Shown here piece by piece: positions 11,201-21,760 of a DNA stretch of 24,566 nucleotides. Location: contig VHZZ01002601.1 in NCBI GenBank assembly GCA_009801015.1, forward strand, positions 107,319-131,884, in the 5' to 3' direction. The position numbers were made by a program, and so were the translations under genes. Source of the DNA: Silene noctiflora. Taxonomy: Eukaryota > Streptophyta > Magnoliopsida > Caryophyllales > Caryophyllaceae. The stretch's first letter is position 1; each line of letters opens with the position of its first letter. The notes beneath the pieces are model-generated. The model saw nothing but the letters and a program-made list of their open reading frames with translations, had not been told where the DNA came from and ran no database searches.

Positions 11201-14200
11201 TTTGGTCTACTCTCATGTTTGGATTTGGTTTGTGCATTTACAGTGGAAGATATCTGTCATCGATATCCAAGGGCTACAGAAGTGAATCTTTGTGGTAATC
11301 CTGATATGCACATGCTTGCAATGGGAGCAATATCTTTGTTGAGGTATATAATTATATGTAACTCTTATTCAGGCTGGTTTAATAGTTCCTTCTCATGCTG
11401 CTGACTAGTTTGTATCTGTAGAAATCTCGAGGCTTTGGCGATAGGTAAAGGACAACTTGGTGAAGCATTTTTTCATGCTTTGTCTGATTGTCCCTTGTTG
11501 AGGAAGCTGGTTGTACGTGATGCTGCTCTTGGAAATGGTGTACAAGAGATATCGATTAACCACGATAGGCTTCGGCATCTTCAAGTTACAAAATGTAGAG
11601 TACTGCGGGTGTCTGTAAGGTGTGCATATTTTGTAAAATTCATGACTGAAAATTGTTTTTTTCCCCATTCAATTAAGTGGATTCTCTAGTTTATTTGCTG
11701 GCTGAAAACTGGATATGATGCAGGTGCCCGCAGCTTGATACTCTGTCTTTGAAACGTAGTAACATGGCACACGTGGTGCTTAACTGCCCTTTGTTGCATA
11801 AATTGAACATCGGTTCCTGCCACAAGCTTCCTGATACCGCAATCCGCTCTGCAGTGATATCTTGCCCCCTTCTGGAGTATCTGGACATGTCAAACTGTTC
11901 ATGCGTTAGTGATGAAACACTTCGTGAGATATCTTCAGCTTGCGGAAATCTTCGTAAACTCAATGCTTCTTATTGTCCTAACATTTCTCTTGAGGTTGAG
12001 TTCCTGAAGCCTGCTGATCTACCTGTGTTGATAATTAAGTACATTAATTATGTTTCTCTGAAGTAATTCTTCTTCTGATTTATAATTGTTGTAAATGTAG
12101 TCTGTAAGAATGCCATTGCTTGCTGTTCTGAGGCTTGAGAGCTGCGAAGGCATAACTTCTGCGTCAATGACCGCTATAGCTTTCAGTAATATGCTGGAGG
12201 TCGTATTTTGTTTTTGTATATTTTTTTTTTTGATTTCGAGTAAAGTGGCATCTGTATCTTTATGTAATAGAAATTTAACATACTTTCCCTACAGGTGTTG
12301 GAGCTTGATAATTGCAACCTATTGATGTCAGTTTCTCTAGAGCTTCCTCACCTGAGGAATCTAAGGCTGGTGCATTGTCGCAAGTACATCCCTTTGAACT
12401 AATTTAAATTTGCTCAAGTTATCACATGATTCATTGCCACTGATCCACGTAGAATAACACGACTTGCCTTCCATTGTTGCAGATTTGTGGACTTAGATCT
12501 ACGGTGTCCGATGTTGTCATCTTTGACTGTTTCCAACTGTCCTGCGCTTCACAGCATCAGCATAACTTCTAATGCCTTGAAAGTAGTCGTCCAAATCCCA
12601 TAAAATATTTTTTGATTTTAGATACAATAGTTTGGAGCTTAAACGGGTCACTGTTTGTTTCTTTCAGAAACTAGCACTGCATAAGCAAGAAAGCTTGAAC
12701 TCTCTGTCATTGCAATGCCAATATCTTGAAGAAGTGGATCTTGCAGACTGCGAGGCTTTAACAGATACTGTATGTGGTGTCTTCAGTGATGGAGGTGGAT
12801 GTCCAATGCTGAAATCGCTTGTTCTTGATAATTGTGAGGTTTGTGCTACGGATTCTCTCTCAACTAGAATTTGTATATGTCCACTTGACTGTGTAGAATA
12901 TATTTTTGAGATTCTAAAGTTTGCGTAAAATAGATGAAATTTATAAGATGCAGTGTTTTCAATATAATTTTCACTTGCGTTGAAATTAATGGGAAAACCA
13001 TTGTATAATGAGGAAAAGAGCGCAAGACAGGTGTATACGAAGATGTCTAAAGTTGATTCTGTTGACTTCCTGTTTCATTATTAAGTCATTCACAGACCTT
13101 ATGACTGGTACCTATTGAACTTAACCCATTACATAGTAACATATAATTATTAGGATAAAATAAAGGGAAACAGAAGACAATGTAATGATGTTAAGGTTGT
13201 TTTTTAAGGGTTTAAGGTTCATTCATTTCGCTTTAATATGCAATCACTCTTGTGCTGTTTATATGATTTTCATTGACAATAATCCTGCTGAAGTGAATGG
13301 GCATCTGGAATTTGTGCGTGGAGTCATTATTTGTTCAACATTTCTGAAATTGTCTGATTCCTGATGTAATCAGCAGAACTACTATTTCAAGAGTTCTATG
13401 TTGATGACTGTGTCTCTTAACTAATTGTCATTCTTAACCTTCATTTTCCCAGAGTCTAACAACTGTGGGACTACATAGTACTTCGCTTGCCTGCCTTTCA
13501 CTGGCAGGGTGTCGAGCTATCACATCCCTGAATCTGACATGTCCATATCTTGAGCAAGTTCGTCTAGATGGTTGTGATCATCTCGAAAGAGCGTCATTTG
13601 TCCCAGTAAGTTGTTATTGTCTTACCATTCTATTTTCATGATCTGCGTTGAGCTCTTGTATGTTTTCAAATGAATTGTCTACCCTTGAGGGTTTGAAGTT
13701 TGAACAAGAACTTCATGATTAAGAAGTTATGCTAGTATTCGGTTAGGCAGCTAGTTGCCTAGCTCCTACATTTTTCAATATGTTTGGCTTTTACTTTATT
13801 GCTTTATTTATGTCTGGTATTAACATATGAATTGATGTCAATTGCAAAAAAAAAAATTGTCTTAAATTGGAAATCTATTTCTTGGAAGTCTGAGGTTCGT
13901 AGCTTGAATTTACATTTAAATTTCCCTGTCTTTAGCTTTGTATTCCTAGGGTTTATTAATTAACAAAAGCTATTGCAGGTTGGTCTTCTATCACTTAACC
14001 TTGGCATATGCCCAAAGCTGAATTCTCTCCACATAGAAGCACCGTGTATGGTGGGCCTTGAGTTGAAAGGGTGTGGAGTATTATCCGAAGTCTCTATTGA
14101 TTGCCCCTTATTAACATCCCTAGACGCCTCCTTTTGCAGGTAATGCAAGCGAGTATACATACTATTATAATAAAAGCGTGTCTCTTCAATAATCTGTTTA

Positions 14201-17200
14201 TCTGTCGAAGGAGCTCGTCTCACTTTCACATATTTTGTTTATGCAGCCAACTAGAAGATGATTGCTTGTCTGCGACTGCTACTTCATGTCCTCTCATTGA
14301 GAAGTTGATTTTGATGTCTTGTCCCTCAATTGGTTCAGATGGGTTGTCTACTTTGTGTTTGCTTAAAAATCTCACATATCTTGATTTGTCCTACACTTTC
14401 CTGATGGATTTGGAAGCTGTTTTCAAGTCCTGTTTGTCGCTTACGGTAACTTTTCCAAGCTTAAACTTTATCGTTCAGCTGCCCTTTTTTGAAGATAGTC
14501 AATTTACGTATGAAGTTGCCTTCTGTTGCTTGTATCGTGTTGGTAATGTTTGTGTTACTTGACGAAAGAGACCTGAACCGGAATAAACCTTATGAAAATA
14601 CCCAGACTGATATCCAATTCTAAGTTCGTAATTGATATATAGAATATAACCTGAACCCGAATAGATTTAGGCCAAAACTAGCTGAAAAGGTAGGTGAAAT
14701 TTGAAAAGGTACCTGCAAATTAGGAGCTGATAAGGTAGCTAATTTTTACTAAAAGTGTTTGGAAACTAGTTGAAAAGGCAGCTGAAATTTGATCAAATGG
14801 CTTAAAAGGGCATGACTATTATTGCTATCGTTTATGTTTTTGCTATTATTCTTATGTTATTATCATTGGCGTTGTTAGTAATAAAGTTATAATGTAGTTT
14901 TTTCAATATATTTGCACAAGTCTCCAACATGTTTCAAAGAGAATGAGAACAATAATTAATATATCACGATTAGGTAAAAAAAATCCAAATAATATATCAT
15001 CGAAAAATGTATTCTATGGATACAAAAGTAGTTCTCTATTAAACTTATACAAAAAAAAAATTTAATTTTTCGTTTTTTTTCGGTGAAGTGTATCGAAGAA
15101 TTTTGCTTAACGGCTATTTGTGTTATTTGGGAGAAGTATTGAATGAAGTTTTAATCGACAACATTAAAAAAAGGGTAAAATAGGTAGATAAAAAAATCAG
15201 GTACCTGATTTCTCAAATGCTACATGAGGTAGCATTTCATTTCAGGTACCTTTTTTGGTCAAAAAAGGTCGTTGCCAAACACTCTAAAAAAATAAGACTT
15301 AAAATTCCAATACATGATGTATAGATAATTGGTAGAAATGTTCCCTCAACAAAATTGTTGCCGTTAATGTCTAACTTCTAATATAACTTTAACTTATGCT
15401 TGGACCAAAATTAACCTGAACCCAAATTCGACCAATCAAATCAAATACTTACCAGACATGATGTAGCTTGACTTGGAATACCTAAATGGAATTAAACGCA
15501 AAAGGAATGGGCAAATATAGTATGTACCCATGTACCTTTCCCAAAATAACCTCTCAGCAAAACGTGAACAGTTATACTCTATCGAACCTGTTCAGAAACT
15601 ACCCAATCAAAATCTGTTGCGAAACTAGCCGATCTAGTAGACCTGTCTACCAGTTCTTTAGTTAACTGACATGCACATTGCCCCAATGTCCATTAGATCA
15701 TTTTCAATGGCTCAATGCATAATTAATGTCCCCTTTTCTTGATGCTGTGGGTAACTAAGAACTTTGGCGCTTCCGATTACAGTTGAGATTTAAGCTCTTA
15801 TGTCATTTAGAGCAACGTTTTATATGGTAGAAACCTTCATGTTAGAGACAGTGGGGCAATCCCTTGAGGGCGTTAGAGCTAATCGCCAGCGCCTTCAATT
15901 TCTAAGCAGGCGAAGACTCTGAAAGGTTGAGCGTACCTGAATTACTGCTTTCCAACATGTGACGGACATGTTGAGCTGAACGATATCCTTACACAAAGAA
16001 AACCTGTCAGGTAACAATGGGTCTGCCCAAACCTGAAGAGCCTCTTTCCCCTCTTAGAGTCTATATAGATTGTTGTTTGTCGTGTGTGGAAGGATAAATA
16101 ATTTAAGACATATTTTATACGTCCTCATTCTGCACGTAGTTATTTTTTAGGATTTGGGTTGGGGCTTGATCTTTGCGGAGCAGTCTTAATTCGCTTGAAC
16201 TTTCATGTTTTTGGTACCTTTTGTCTTGTTTGTGACATGCTTACTTTTAATCCATGTTATGAGTCTGCAATATAAGTGACTTTTTTTTATTCTTATTTAG
16301 TTATTGATTTCCCTGTTTATCGTGTGGCCTAGGTATTGAAGCTTCAAGCTTGCAAGTATCTTCATGATTCATCATTGGAGGCACTCCACAAAGAGGGTGC
16401 TCTTCCTGCACTTCGCGAGTTGGACCTGTCTTACGGGACATTATGTCAAACTGCCATTGAAGAGCTGTTAGCGTATTGCACGCATTTGACTCATATAAGT
16501 CTGAATGGTTGCATCAATATGCATGATCTTGATTGGGGTTTGATGGCTCCGTCAAGCTTTCAGGCTTGTGATGTTGCGTCAAAGCCTATTGAGCTACCTC
16601 ATCGCTTGCTTCAGAATTTAAATTGTGTCGGTTGTCCTAATATAAAAAGGGTTTTCATACCCTCTACAGCGCAATGTATGTATCTGTCATCACTGAACCT
16701 CTCTCTGTCGGTACATCTGAAGGAGGTCGACATTGCTTGTTCTAATCTGTGCTTCCTTAATTTAAGGTGGGTTCTGTTAGTATTTCATAATCATATGTGT
16801 ACTTGTGCATCTTCTGCTGTACTCATGTGCCTTTTTTTTTTTTTTGCAGTAATTGTTCCTCACTTGATTCTTTGAGGTTAGAGTGTCCAAAGTTAACCAG
16901 CGTATTCCTCCAGGTAAATTTTGAACATTTTGTTGTTCGGATTACTTCTAGAGTTCTAGGGTTCCTGTTGTTCCAAAGCAAGTTTATCCACAACATGCAT
17001 ATATCTGTTATGCTCTTTGTATGTGCCTACTTTTTGGGTTGTGTAGACATCATTAAAGCTTTTGGTTTACTGTTTACGTGACATTGTTACTATGTTTAGT
17101 AATTTGTTGGCTGTTGATTCTTTTTTCTTAATGTCTGTTGCTAGTCCTGCAATATTGATGAGGAGACCGTGGAATCAGCAATATCGGGATGCAGCATGTT

Positions 17201-20200
17201 GGAAACACTAGATGTCCGCTTCTGCCCTAAGGTAAAAACTAAAATACAGCGCTTCTTTTATTGTAAGTAGTAGTCAACAAAAACACAACATCTGAGCCTT
17301 AATCCCAAAATGGTTCGGGGTCGGCTCACATGAATCATCCTTCAGAACCGTCCATGGGTGAACGCATACTTCAAAATGCGAAAATATAGAAAAGGACAAG
17401 TGGAAAACAAAAACAAAAACAAAAGGGGAGTGAAACATAATACAAAAACCAAGGAGGTTGCCTTATAGGTTTTAAAATCTAAGTCCGAATTTCTTTTATA
17501 AAACTTAGAATTTAAATCGAGAAAGATTAAAACAATTTTGAAAACCGAAATAAAACTGAAGGGTCCGAAATACCTTAAAAGTGAAATAAGTATTATTTTA
17601 TAAAAAGTTGTTGGTAAAAACTTTTACTAAATCCGAAAAGAGCAAATAAGTTTTTAAAAAAATAAATAAATCAATAAAACATTAAATATTTCAAAAAACA
17701 TCAAAAAACTAAAAATCCACATGTATCATTTCCCTCCCTTGTGCCCTCTCCGACACCATCCCCTCGTCAAGCCCGAGCTGCCATGTCTGTTTTGGTCTCC
17801 CTCTACTCCTAGCAAACTTTTTTATTCCCAAAGTCTCCAACACCTCCTAACAGTGCTTTCATAGGTCTCCTTCTCACATGGCCAAACCATCTTAGTTGAT
17901 TTTCCACCATCTTGTCCTCTATTGGCGCCACTTTCACCTTTTCCCTAATCACCTCATTCCATTTTTCCTTGTGTGTCCGCACATCCACCTCAACATACGC
18001 ATCTCCGCCACACTCATCTTTTTAATGTGACAATGTTTCACGGCCAACACTCGCAGCCGTAAAGTAAGGTAGGCCTAATCGTCGTGCGATAGAATTATCC
18101 CTTTAATCTATGGCGCATATCTTTATCGCATAAAAACCGTGTAGCACTTTTCCATTTCAACCATCCCGCTTTAATTCTATGAGCCACATCTTCGTCTAAC
18201 TCCCCATCTTTTTGAATAATAGATCCTAGATATCTAAAGAGAAAGCCGACCCCTCAACAACATTTCCATCGAAAATAATACTCCCCACCTCTGTCGATCT
18301 CTATCCCGCGAGGTTACTGGTCTTACTTACTTAGCCTAAACCTACGAGTCTCCAAAGTATGCCTCCACAATTCTAACTTTCTCTCAATCCCCTCTTTCAT
18401 CTCATCAATCAACACGATATCATCCGCAAACATCATACACCAAGGGATGTCATCCTGTATATCCCTTGTCAACTCATCCATAACTATAGCAAAGAGAAAA
18501 GGACTAAGTGCGGATCCTTGATGCACCCCAATGGTTATCGGAAATTCTTCCGTTCTCCCCACATTAGTGCGAACACTTGCACTAGCCCCCTCATGCACCT
18601 CCTTTATGAGGTCAATATATTTTCGAGACACACCCTTTCTTGCCAATGTCCACCAAAGTACTTTTCTCGGTATCCTATCATATGCCTTTTCCAAGTCGAT
18701 AAAAACCATGCAGGTGTTTCTTTTTGTCCCGATAGTGTTCCATCAACGGTCTCATGATAAAAATTGCATCCGTAGTCGATCTCCCCGGCATAAATCCAAA
18801 TTGGTTATCCGTGATGTCTACACATTTCCTAAGCCTTTGCTCGATTATCCGCTCTCCATAATTTCATTGTATGACTCATAAGTTTAATTCCCCGGTAATT
18901 GGAACACTCTTGGACATCACCTTTATTCTTATACAAAGGGACAAGAGTGCTTCTCCTCCAAGGTGATGGCATCTTGTTGCTCCTCCAAATCTTGTTGAAG
19001 AGCATGGTTAGCCATTCGATTCCTTTCTTCCCCAAGCACCTCCAAACTTCTATGGGTATACCATCTGGTCCCTCTGTTTTCTTCGACTCCATCTTCCTTA
19101 ACGCCTTTCTAACTTTACTCTTTTGTATTCTACGCACAAATTCCCGATTAATCATGCTTGGAGTTACTTCTACATCTCCAAAATCTTATCAAAGTAAGAA
19201 CTCCATTGTAAGCTATGTTACTCAGACTCGTCTACTTGTATCCGACAAAATATGTATCGGAATATCTGATACGGCTATTTTGTGCGAAATTTTCAATATT
19301 TTGGTCTAAAATGAAGTATCAAAGTGTCGTATCGTATCCGACAAAATACGTATTGGATACGAAATACGGCAACTAAGTGAAGTATCCGAGTAACATAGAT
19401 TGTAAGTAGTAGTAAATCAATGTAAAATTCGTTTGTACAAAAGTTCACTATGGTCATTGGGATTTAGCCTCTTTGTGTTTACCAACACTAGGGTAAGGTC
19501 AAGGCCGCATAGATGCAACCTCCGTTACCTCGCTATAGGCAGGAACTTCTAACGCAATGGAATTTGCAGACCTGAGAAATGGAGGTCATTCAGGTTGGCT
19601 TTTGTAGGGGCATTTGAGATTCATGCGGTCATTAATGGTCACATGACGATTTGGATCAGGTTATTTGTGTCAACGACATATTTTCTATTAAGCTTTATCA
19701 GTTTTATGTACATAAGTTTCTGTTAATTTCAAAATAGTCAATTTAGACTGGGTCATTTCAGATCGACTGTCTAGGGTTATCATGGACGAGGCCAATATTG
19801 GGCCCAATACGTTTTAGCTGATTAGTACGGGCATAATAATGCCACTAATAAAAGCAACAATGTGTCACGAAATTAATAGCTGGCGAATGGTATATATATT
19901 CTTTTTGTTATCATGTATCTATCGTGACACAAAGCAAGACGACAGAGGCATTGCTGTCATCAATGCCTGCCCCCCAAAAAAATTTATGAGTTCAGTTAGC
20001 TCACTATGAGTCATTGTTGTGAAACAAATGCATCTCCCTCTGGTAATTAAATGCTTAATCATGGTTTATGTGGGATGATCTTTGTCAATTGAGTTTTACC
20101 ACCTGCAACTTGGGTATAATGATTTGTCATCTGTATTTCTCTTTTGTTAATGCCAGATATCCTCAGGAAACATGAGTAGATTACGAGTCATACATCCAAA

Positions 20201-20237
20201 CTTAAAACGGATCTTCTGCAGCCGATCTCCATGCTGA
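3305..20237 (+). CDS. FBL15: F-box/LRR-repeat protein 15-like (SLOMO ortholog), 17 exons
   Basis: Exons: 3305-3786, 5602-5854, 6147-6279, 11244-11343, 11422-11619, 11724-11994, 12101-12199, 12295-12383, 12483-12582, 12668-12838, 13453-13605, 13979-14139, 14247-14445, 16333-16766, 16850-16913, 17145-17231, 20157-20237. All introns are GT-AG and every junction keeps frame, giving about 1,024 residues (Arabidopsis: about 990). Residues 1-235 are an acidic, low-complexity N-terminus starting MRIWCCLPC, with an Asn run (about 19-24) and a PKRAKLE nuclear-localisation-like motif (151-157). The F-box is about 236-283 ([10 protein letters not shown] joined across the intron to [11 protein letters not shown] and CKQWRVAS). 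Cys-type LRRs fill 290 to about 1015 (for example [20 protein letters not shown]). The family role is substrate receptor of an SCF (SKP1-cullin-F-box) ubiquitin ligase. Arabidopsis SLOMO affects auxin homeostasis and plastochron length in the shoot apex. That function is inherited by homology. Least certain is the exon 2 acceptor: 5524 is an in-frame alternative adding 26 residues. Confidence 0.93.
3356..3377 (+). repeat. (CAA/AAC)n triplet repeat coding for an Asn run
   Basis: A short AAC triplet run just after the start codon encodes a string of six asparagines in the disordered N-terminus. Triplet runs of this kind are length-variable between alleles. It does not disturb the frame. Confidence 0.7.
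3787..5601 (+). other. Intron 1, with possible decayed repeat
   Basis: The intron starts GTATGA and ends in a TTGTCTGTGCAG acceptor at 5601. It opens with long T runs (3806-3840). Between about 4680 and 5160 the sequence is full of GGGTTGGGTT/GGTTAGG and AACCTAACC strings, resembling decayed non-autonomous hAT-like repeats seen in plants, but I found no convincing terminal repeats. Nothing coding is evident elsewhere, although an alternative acceptor at 5523 would turn 5524-5601 into exon. Confidence 0.5.
6381..6458. repeat. Perfect 39-bp tandem duplication
   Basis: The unit starting TGTCTTTGTGTTGACTTAAT occurs twice back to back without a mismatch (6381-6419 and 6420-6458). Perfect identity in an intron that is otherwise decaying suggests a recent event. 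Confidence 0.9.
6620..6690. repeat. Imperfect ~22-24-bp tandem repeat, about three units
   Basis: Variants of (C)GAATTCAAGCGA(A/G)TTGA follow one another at about 6622, 6644 and 6666, the third degenerate. The units also contain AATTCAAGC/TTGATTC inverted bits. It is intronic and non-coding. Confidence 0.6.
7984..9517 (+). pseudogene. Broken reverse-transcriptase ORF of the intron 3 LINE
   Basis: The catalytic box reads FPYD (in MMFPYDFVL, about 9337-9362) where active members, and the copy in intron 16, have FADD. The loss of the first catalytic aspartate rules out activity. Frame changes occur near 7980, 8870, 9030, 9100 and 9250, and about 200 bp more than expected lies between the KCVKD and DGIPIEVW motifs (8350-8690), suggesting a small insertion or rearrangement there. 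Confidence 0.8.
8204..8242. repeat. (AC)n(AT)n microsatellite inside the LINE ORF
   Basis: About 12 AC units run into about 7 AT units. The repeat is in frame between GNDT and YKLAR of the reverse-transcriptase ORF, positions that are adjacent in related elements, so it expanded after insertion. Confidence 0.9.
9672..9806. repeat. Tandem triplication of the LLYGSEC segment in the LINE
   Basis: TTGTATGGCTC(G/T)GAGTGCTAG(G/A)GCCGTGA is repeated three times (starting at about 9675, 9732 and 9772; units of 40-57 bp). The first copy encodes the LLYGSEC motif typical of RTE-like elements, with the following Trp codon now a stop. The duplication occurred in an already dead copy or killed it. Confidence 0.75.
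9940..10447. mobile_element. hAT-type non-autonomous element, 508 bp, nested in the LINE
   Basis: The terminal inverted repeats are TAGGAATGTTCAAAA (9940-9954) and TTTTGAACACCCCTA (10433-10447). The 8-bp target duplication is GCTGTCTC (9932-9939) / GTTGTCTC (10448-10455), 7 of 8 matching. Removing the element and one duplication copy restores the LINE frame KAVS-LEDKM. The interior is rich in CGAACCG/CGGTT strings and non-coding. The 8-bp duplication and TAGGG(G)TGTTCAAA-type ends are typical of hAT-derived MITEs in plants. Confidence 0.85.
12839..13978 (+). other. Introns 10 and 11 around exon 11
   Basis: Intron 10 is 12839-13452 and intron 11 is 13606-13978, flanking the 153-nt exon 11. 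Both are AT-rich, and I see no transposon or RNA gene in either. Confidence 0.6.
14446..16332 (+). other. Intron 13 (1,887 bp), partly transposon
   Basis: The donor is ACG/GTAACT and the acceptor is GGCCTAG at 16332. Besides the terminal-inverted-repeat element, strings of ACCTGAACC(G/C)(G/A)AA appear on both its sides (about 14570, 14650 and 15414), which may be remnants of an older host element. From 15500 to 16330 I see nothing assignable. Confidence 0.5.
14754..15283. mobile_element. Terminal-inverted-repeat element in intron 13
   Basis: The ends are AGTGTTTGGAAACTA (14754-14768) and, inverted, AGTGTTTGGCAACGA (rc of 15269-15283). Subterminal GGTACCTGA-like motifs occur on both sides (GGTACCTGATTT at 15200 and CAGGTACC at 15243). 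The flanks share CTAAAA, too simple to call a target duplication. It has no coding. A segment resembling its left end (AAACTAGCTGAAAAGGTAG) also lies just outside, at 14676-14711, so the element may be compound or larger than drawn. Confidence 0.6.
17260..17274. repeat. Target-site duplication, left copy (15 bp)
   Basis: ATTGTAAGTAGTAGT here is identical to 19399-19413 and immediately adjoins the 3' end of the minus-strand LINE. It marks the target-primed insertion of that LINE into intron 16. Confidence 0.85.
17275..19204 (-). mobile_element. 5'-truncated RTE-like LINE in intron 16
   Basis: This is about 1.93 kb, antisense to the gene. Its 3' end at 17275 carries GATTCATGTGAGCCGACC, then ATTTTGGGATTAAGGCTC and a TTG-type tail, the same 3' end as the intron 3 LINE. 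The 5' end at 19204 lies inside the ORF upstream of the RT domain, so the copy is 5'-truncated, as is usual for target-primed reverse transcription. The 15-bp duplication (17260-17274; 19205-19212 continuing at 19407-19413) brackets it once the nested MITE is removed. Confidence 0.88.
18323..19155 (-). pseudogene. Reverse-transcriptase remnant of the intron 16 LINE
   Basis: Two frames carry the RT. Segment 19155-18829 has [33 protein letters not shown] and [11 protein letters not shown]. Segment 18709-18323 has [55 protein letters not shown] and [12 protein letters not shown]. The FADD catalytic box is intact (18419-18430), unlike in intron 3. A frameshift lies between the segments near 18830, and the C-terminal portion (18320 to about 17700) is broken by stops. 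Better preservation than the intron 3 copy suggests a younger insertion. Confidence 0.85.
19213..19398. mobile_element. 186-bp MITE nested in the LINE target duplication
   Basis: The ends are CTATGTTACTCAGACTC and, inverted, CTATGTTACTCGGATAC (rc of 19382-19398). The 8-bp target duplication ATTGTAAG is exact (19205-19212 and 19399-19406). The interior repeats TATCCGACAAAATA(T/C)GTAT in two places (about 19239 and 19337). It is non-coding. The 8-bp duplication suits a hAT-type origin, but the family is not proven. Confidence 0.8.
19399..19413. repeat. Target-site duplication, right copy (15 bp)
   Basis: An exact match of 17260-17274, followed by AAATCAA where the left copy is followed by LINE sequence. 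Its first eight bases double as the MITE target duplication. Confidence 0.85.
19470..19570 (+). repeat. Possible SINE-like remnant
   Basis: AGGGTAAGGTCAAGGCCGCA, then CCTCCGTTACC and CGCTATAGGCAGGAACTTCT, resembles the 3' half of plant tRNA-derived SINEs as I remember them (GGGTAAGG...GCGGGAGC...). I can find no A/B box or target duplication, so this is tentative. Confidence 0.3.
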
Positions 20238-20575
20238 TTTATGTATTTGTGTTTTTCATGGAGCACATTGTCTGATTTTATCTTGTGTTCATATGTGTTG
20301 TCCTAGTGGTGTTTAGAGGACGACCCCTTGTAATTTGGTTTGGCTTTTGTTGATGAATGAGCTTCCGTAAAATGCTCTTTCCTTTTCTCGGAAAATGCAC
20401 AATAAGATTGTATCTCTTCAACGGTTGTAATATTGTGTTTGAATACTTCTCAGTGGGAGTTAGCCTTGTTTAGGGAGGCTTCAGTAGACGGTAAAGAGGT
20501 AAGCATGGTTGTACAAATTTGTTGTAACATTCATTTGAAAATACAATAAAAACCGTTTTTTTGTTGCTCCTTCAA
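20238..20575 (+). terminator. 3' UTR and polyadenylation region of the FBL15-like gene
   Basis: After the TGA at 20235-20237 come plant-type far-upstream UGUA/TTGTAA elements (TTGTAATTTGG near 20328 and TTGTAATATTG near 20425) and a canonical AATAAA at 20545-20550. Cleavage is expected about 15-30 nt later, near 20570. A weaker AATAAG at 20401 may support a shorter 3' end. Confidence 0.55.
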
Positions 20576-20642
20576 AAAGTTAACAAATAATTGTAGGAGA
20601 GTTTGTTGAGAATGATATTTTGAAATTGAACAAAGGGAAAAA

Positions 20643-21760
20643 TAAGGGTAGGGTTATGCTCATTCATGGACATGATTTACTCAATCATGGATATGAATGG
20701 CCATTATGTCCTTATCATTTTTACACCCTTATTTTCCATTTTTTATAAACCCTTTCAAATTACAATCCATCTCCTTCCAAACCACCAGCCTCCCCCGCGA
20801 CAACCACCTCCCTTCCCTAACCAACACTACCACCGAGCCCCTGTAACGAACCCTTGCACGGACCCCAACACCTGACCACCTCTCTTACGAAACAGCCGCC
20901 CCACCATAATTACCGGAACAACCGCACGAACGATAATAGCCTGCTAATCATTTGCATCCATTAATGTGTCAACTCCATCTCTAATCTCATGCTTTTTAAT
21001 AAAAAAAAATTAAAAAACTAATTGCAGGGCCTTCGAACAAAAAAACAAACAACTAAAAGTCATTAGGTTGCTCATTCTCAGTAGTCAGAAAAGTCATCAT
21101 CATCCACTTTTCATGTTTTTATCAAAATAATTCATCTGTAAGATTGTAATTGTAGGGGTGCATCGAACAATAAAAACAAACATTAATTCTATGTCCCTTT
21201 CCGTAAACCTCCGTACCTCACCACCCAGACATCACCACGACCAACACCTATGCCACCATCATGGCCAACACCTGACGCCACCACCATCAACAGGCGAGTC
21301 GACGTGCCATACACAGGCAGGTCGATGTCCCAAGCACAGGAAGACCGATTGATATCTAATCGTACCACCACCGGCTCAGTACAACCACCACCATGGTCGT
21401 CGTCCCCACCACAGCCCGCTCTGCCTACCACCGCAGCCACTGCCGACGTCAAACTCCGACCATGAGTTGACTTTCATTAATTTTTTCAAACCCTAATTTA
21501 TTTAGATTAAATTAATTTTATCTCCCTAATTTGATAAAACATGGTTAATAAAGTTAGAAATAATACTTGATCGACATGAGAAAAATTAGCATCCATAATT
21601 TGACTAATTTGTCGGATTTGATTAGTTTGGTGAGGAAGAGAATTAGAGAGCTTTTTCTTTCTATGTTTTTTGGGAAGGGTAAAGAATTGAAAAAAATGGC
21701 AAAAAGTCCATGAAAAAGTAATGTTTGTCCATGAATGAGCAATTACGATAACGGTATTGA
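20643..21760. mobile_element. Putative TIR element with C-rich interior, ~1.1 kb
   Basis: TGCTCATTCATGGACA at 20657-20672 recurs inverted at about 21728-21743, and the match continues inward (TTACT, TCATGGA, GCCATT) over some 45-50 bp with gaps. The interior has two C-rich strings (20770-20930 and 21190-21465) dominated by CCACCA/CAACACC, which produce open frames on both strands that look like low complexity, not genes. An internal direct repeat, AATTG(C/T)AGGG...TCGAACAA, lies at about 21023 and 21147. The outer boundaries and target duplication are unresolved. Long imperfect inverted repeats suggest a MULE-like origin. Confidence 0.5.

Noticed and set aside
18518..19309. Plus-strand open frames in intron 16
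   Set aside because: They mirror the minus-strand LINE reverse transcriptase; no independent support.
21158..21465. Overlapping open frames on both strands in the C-rich region
   Set aside because: CCACCA/CATGG low complexity keeps several frames open; no start context or domain.
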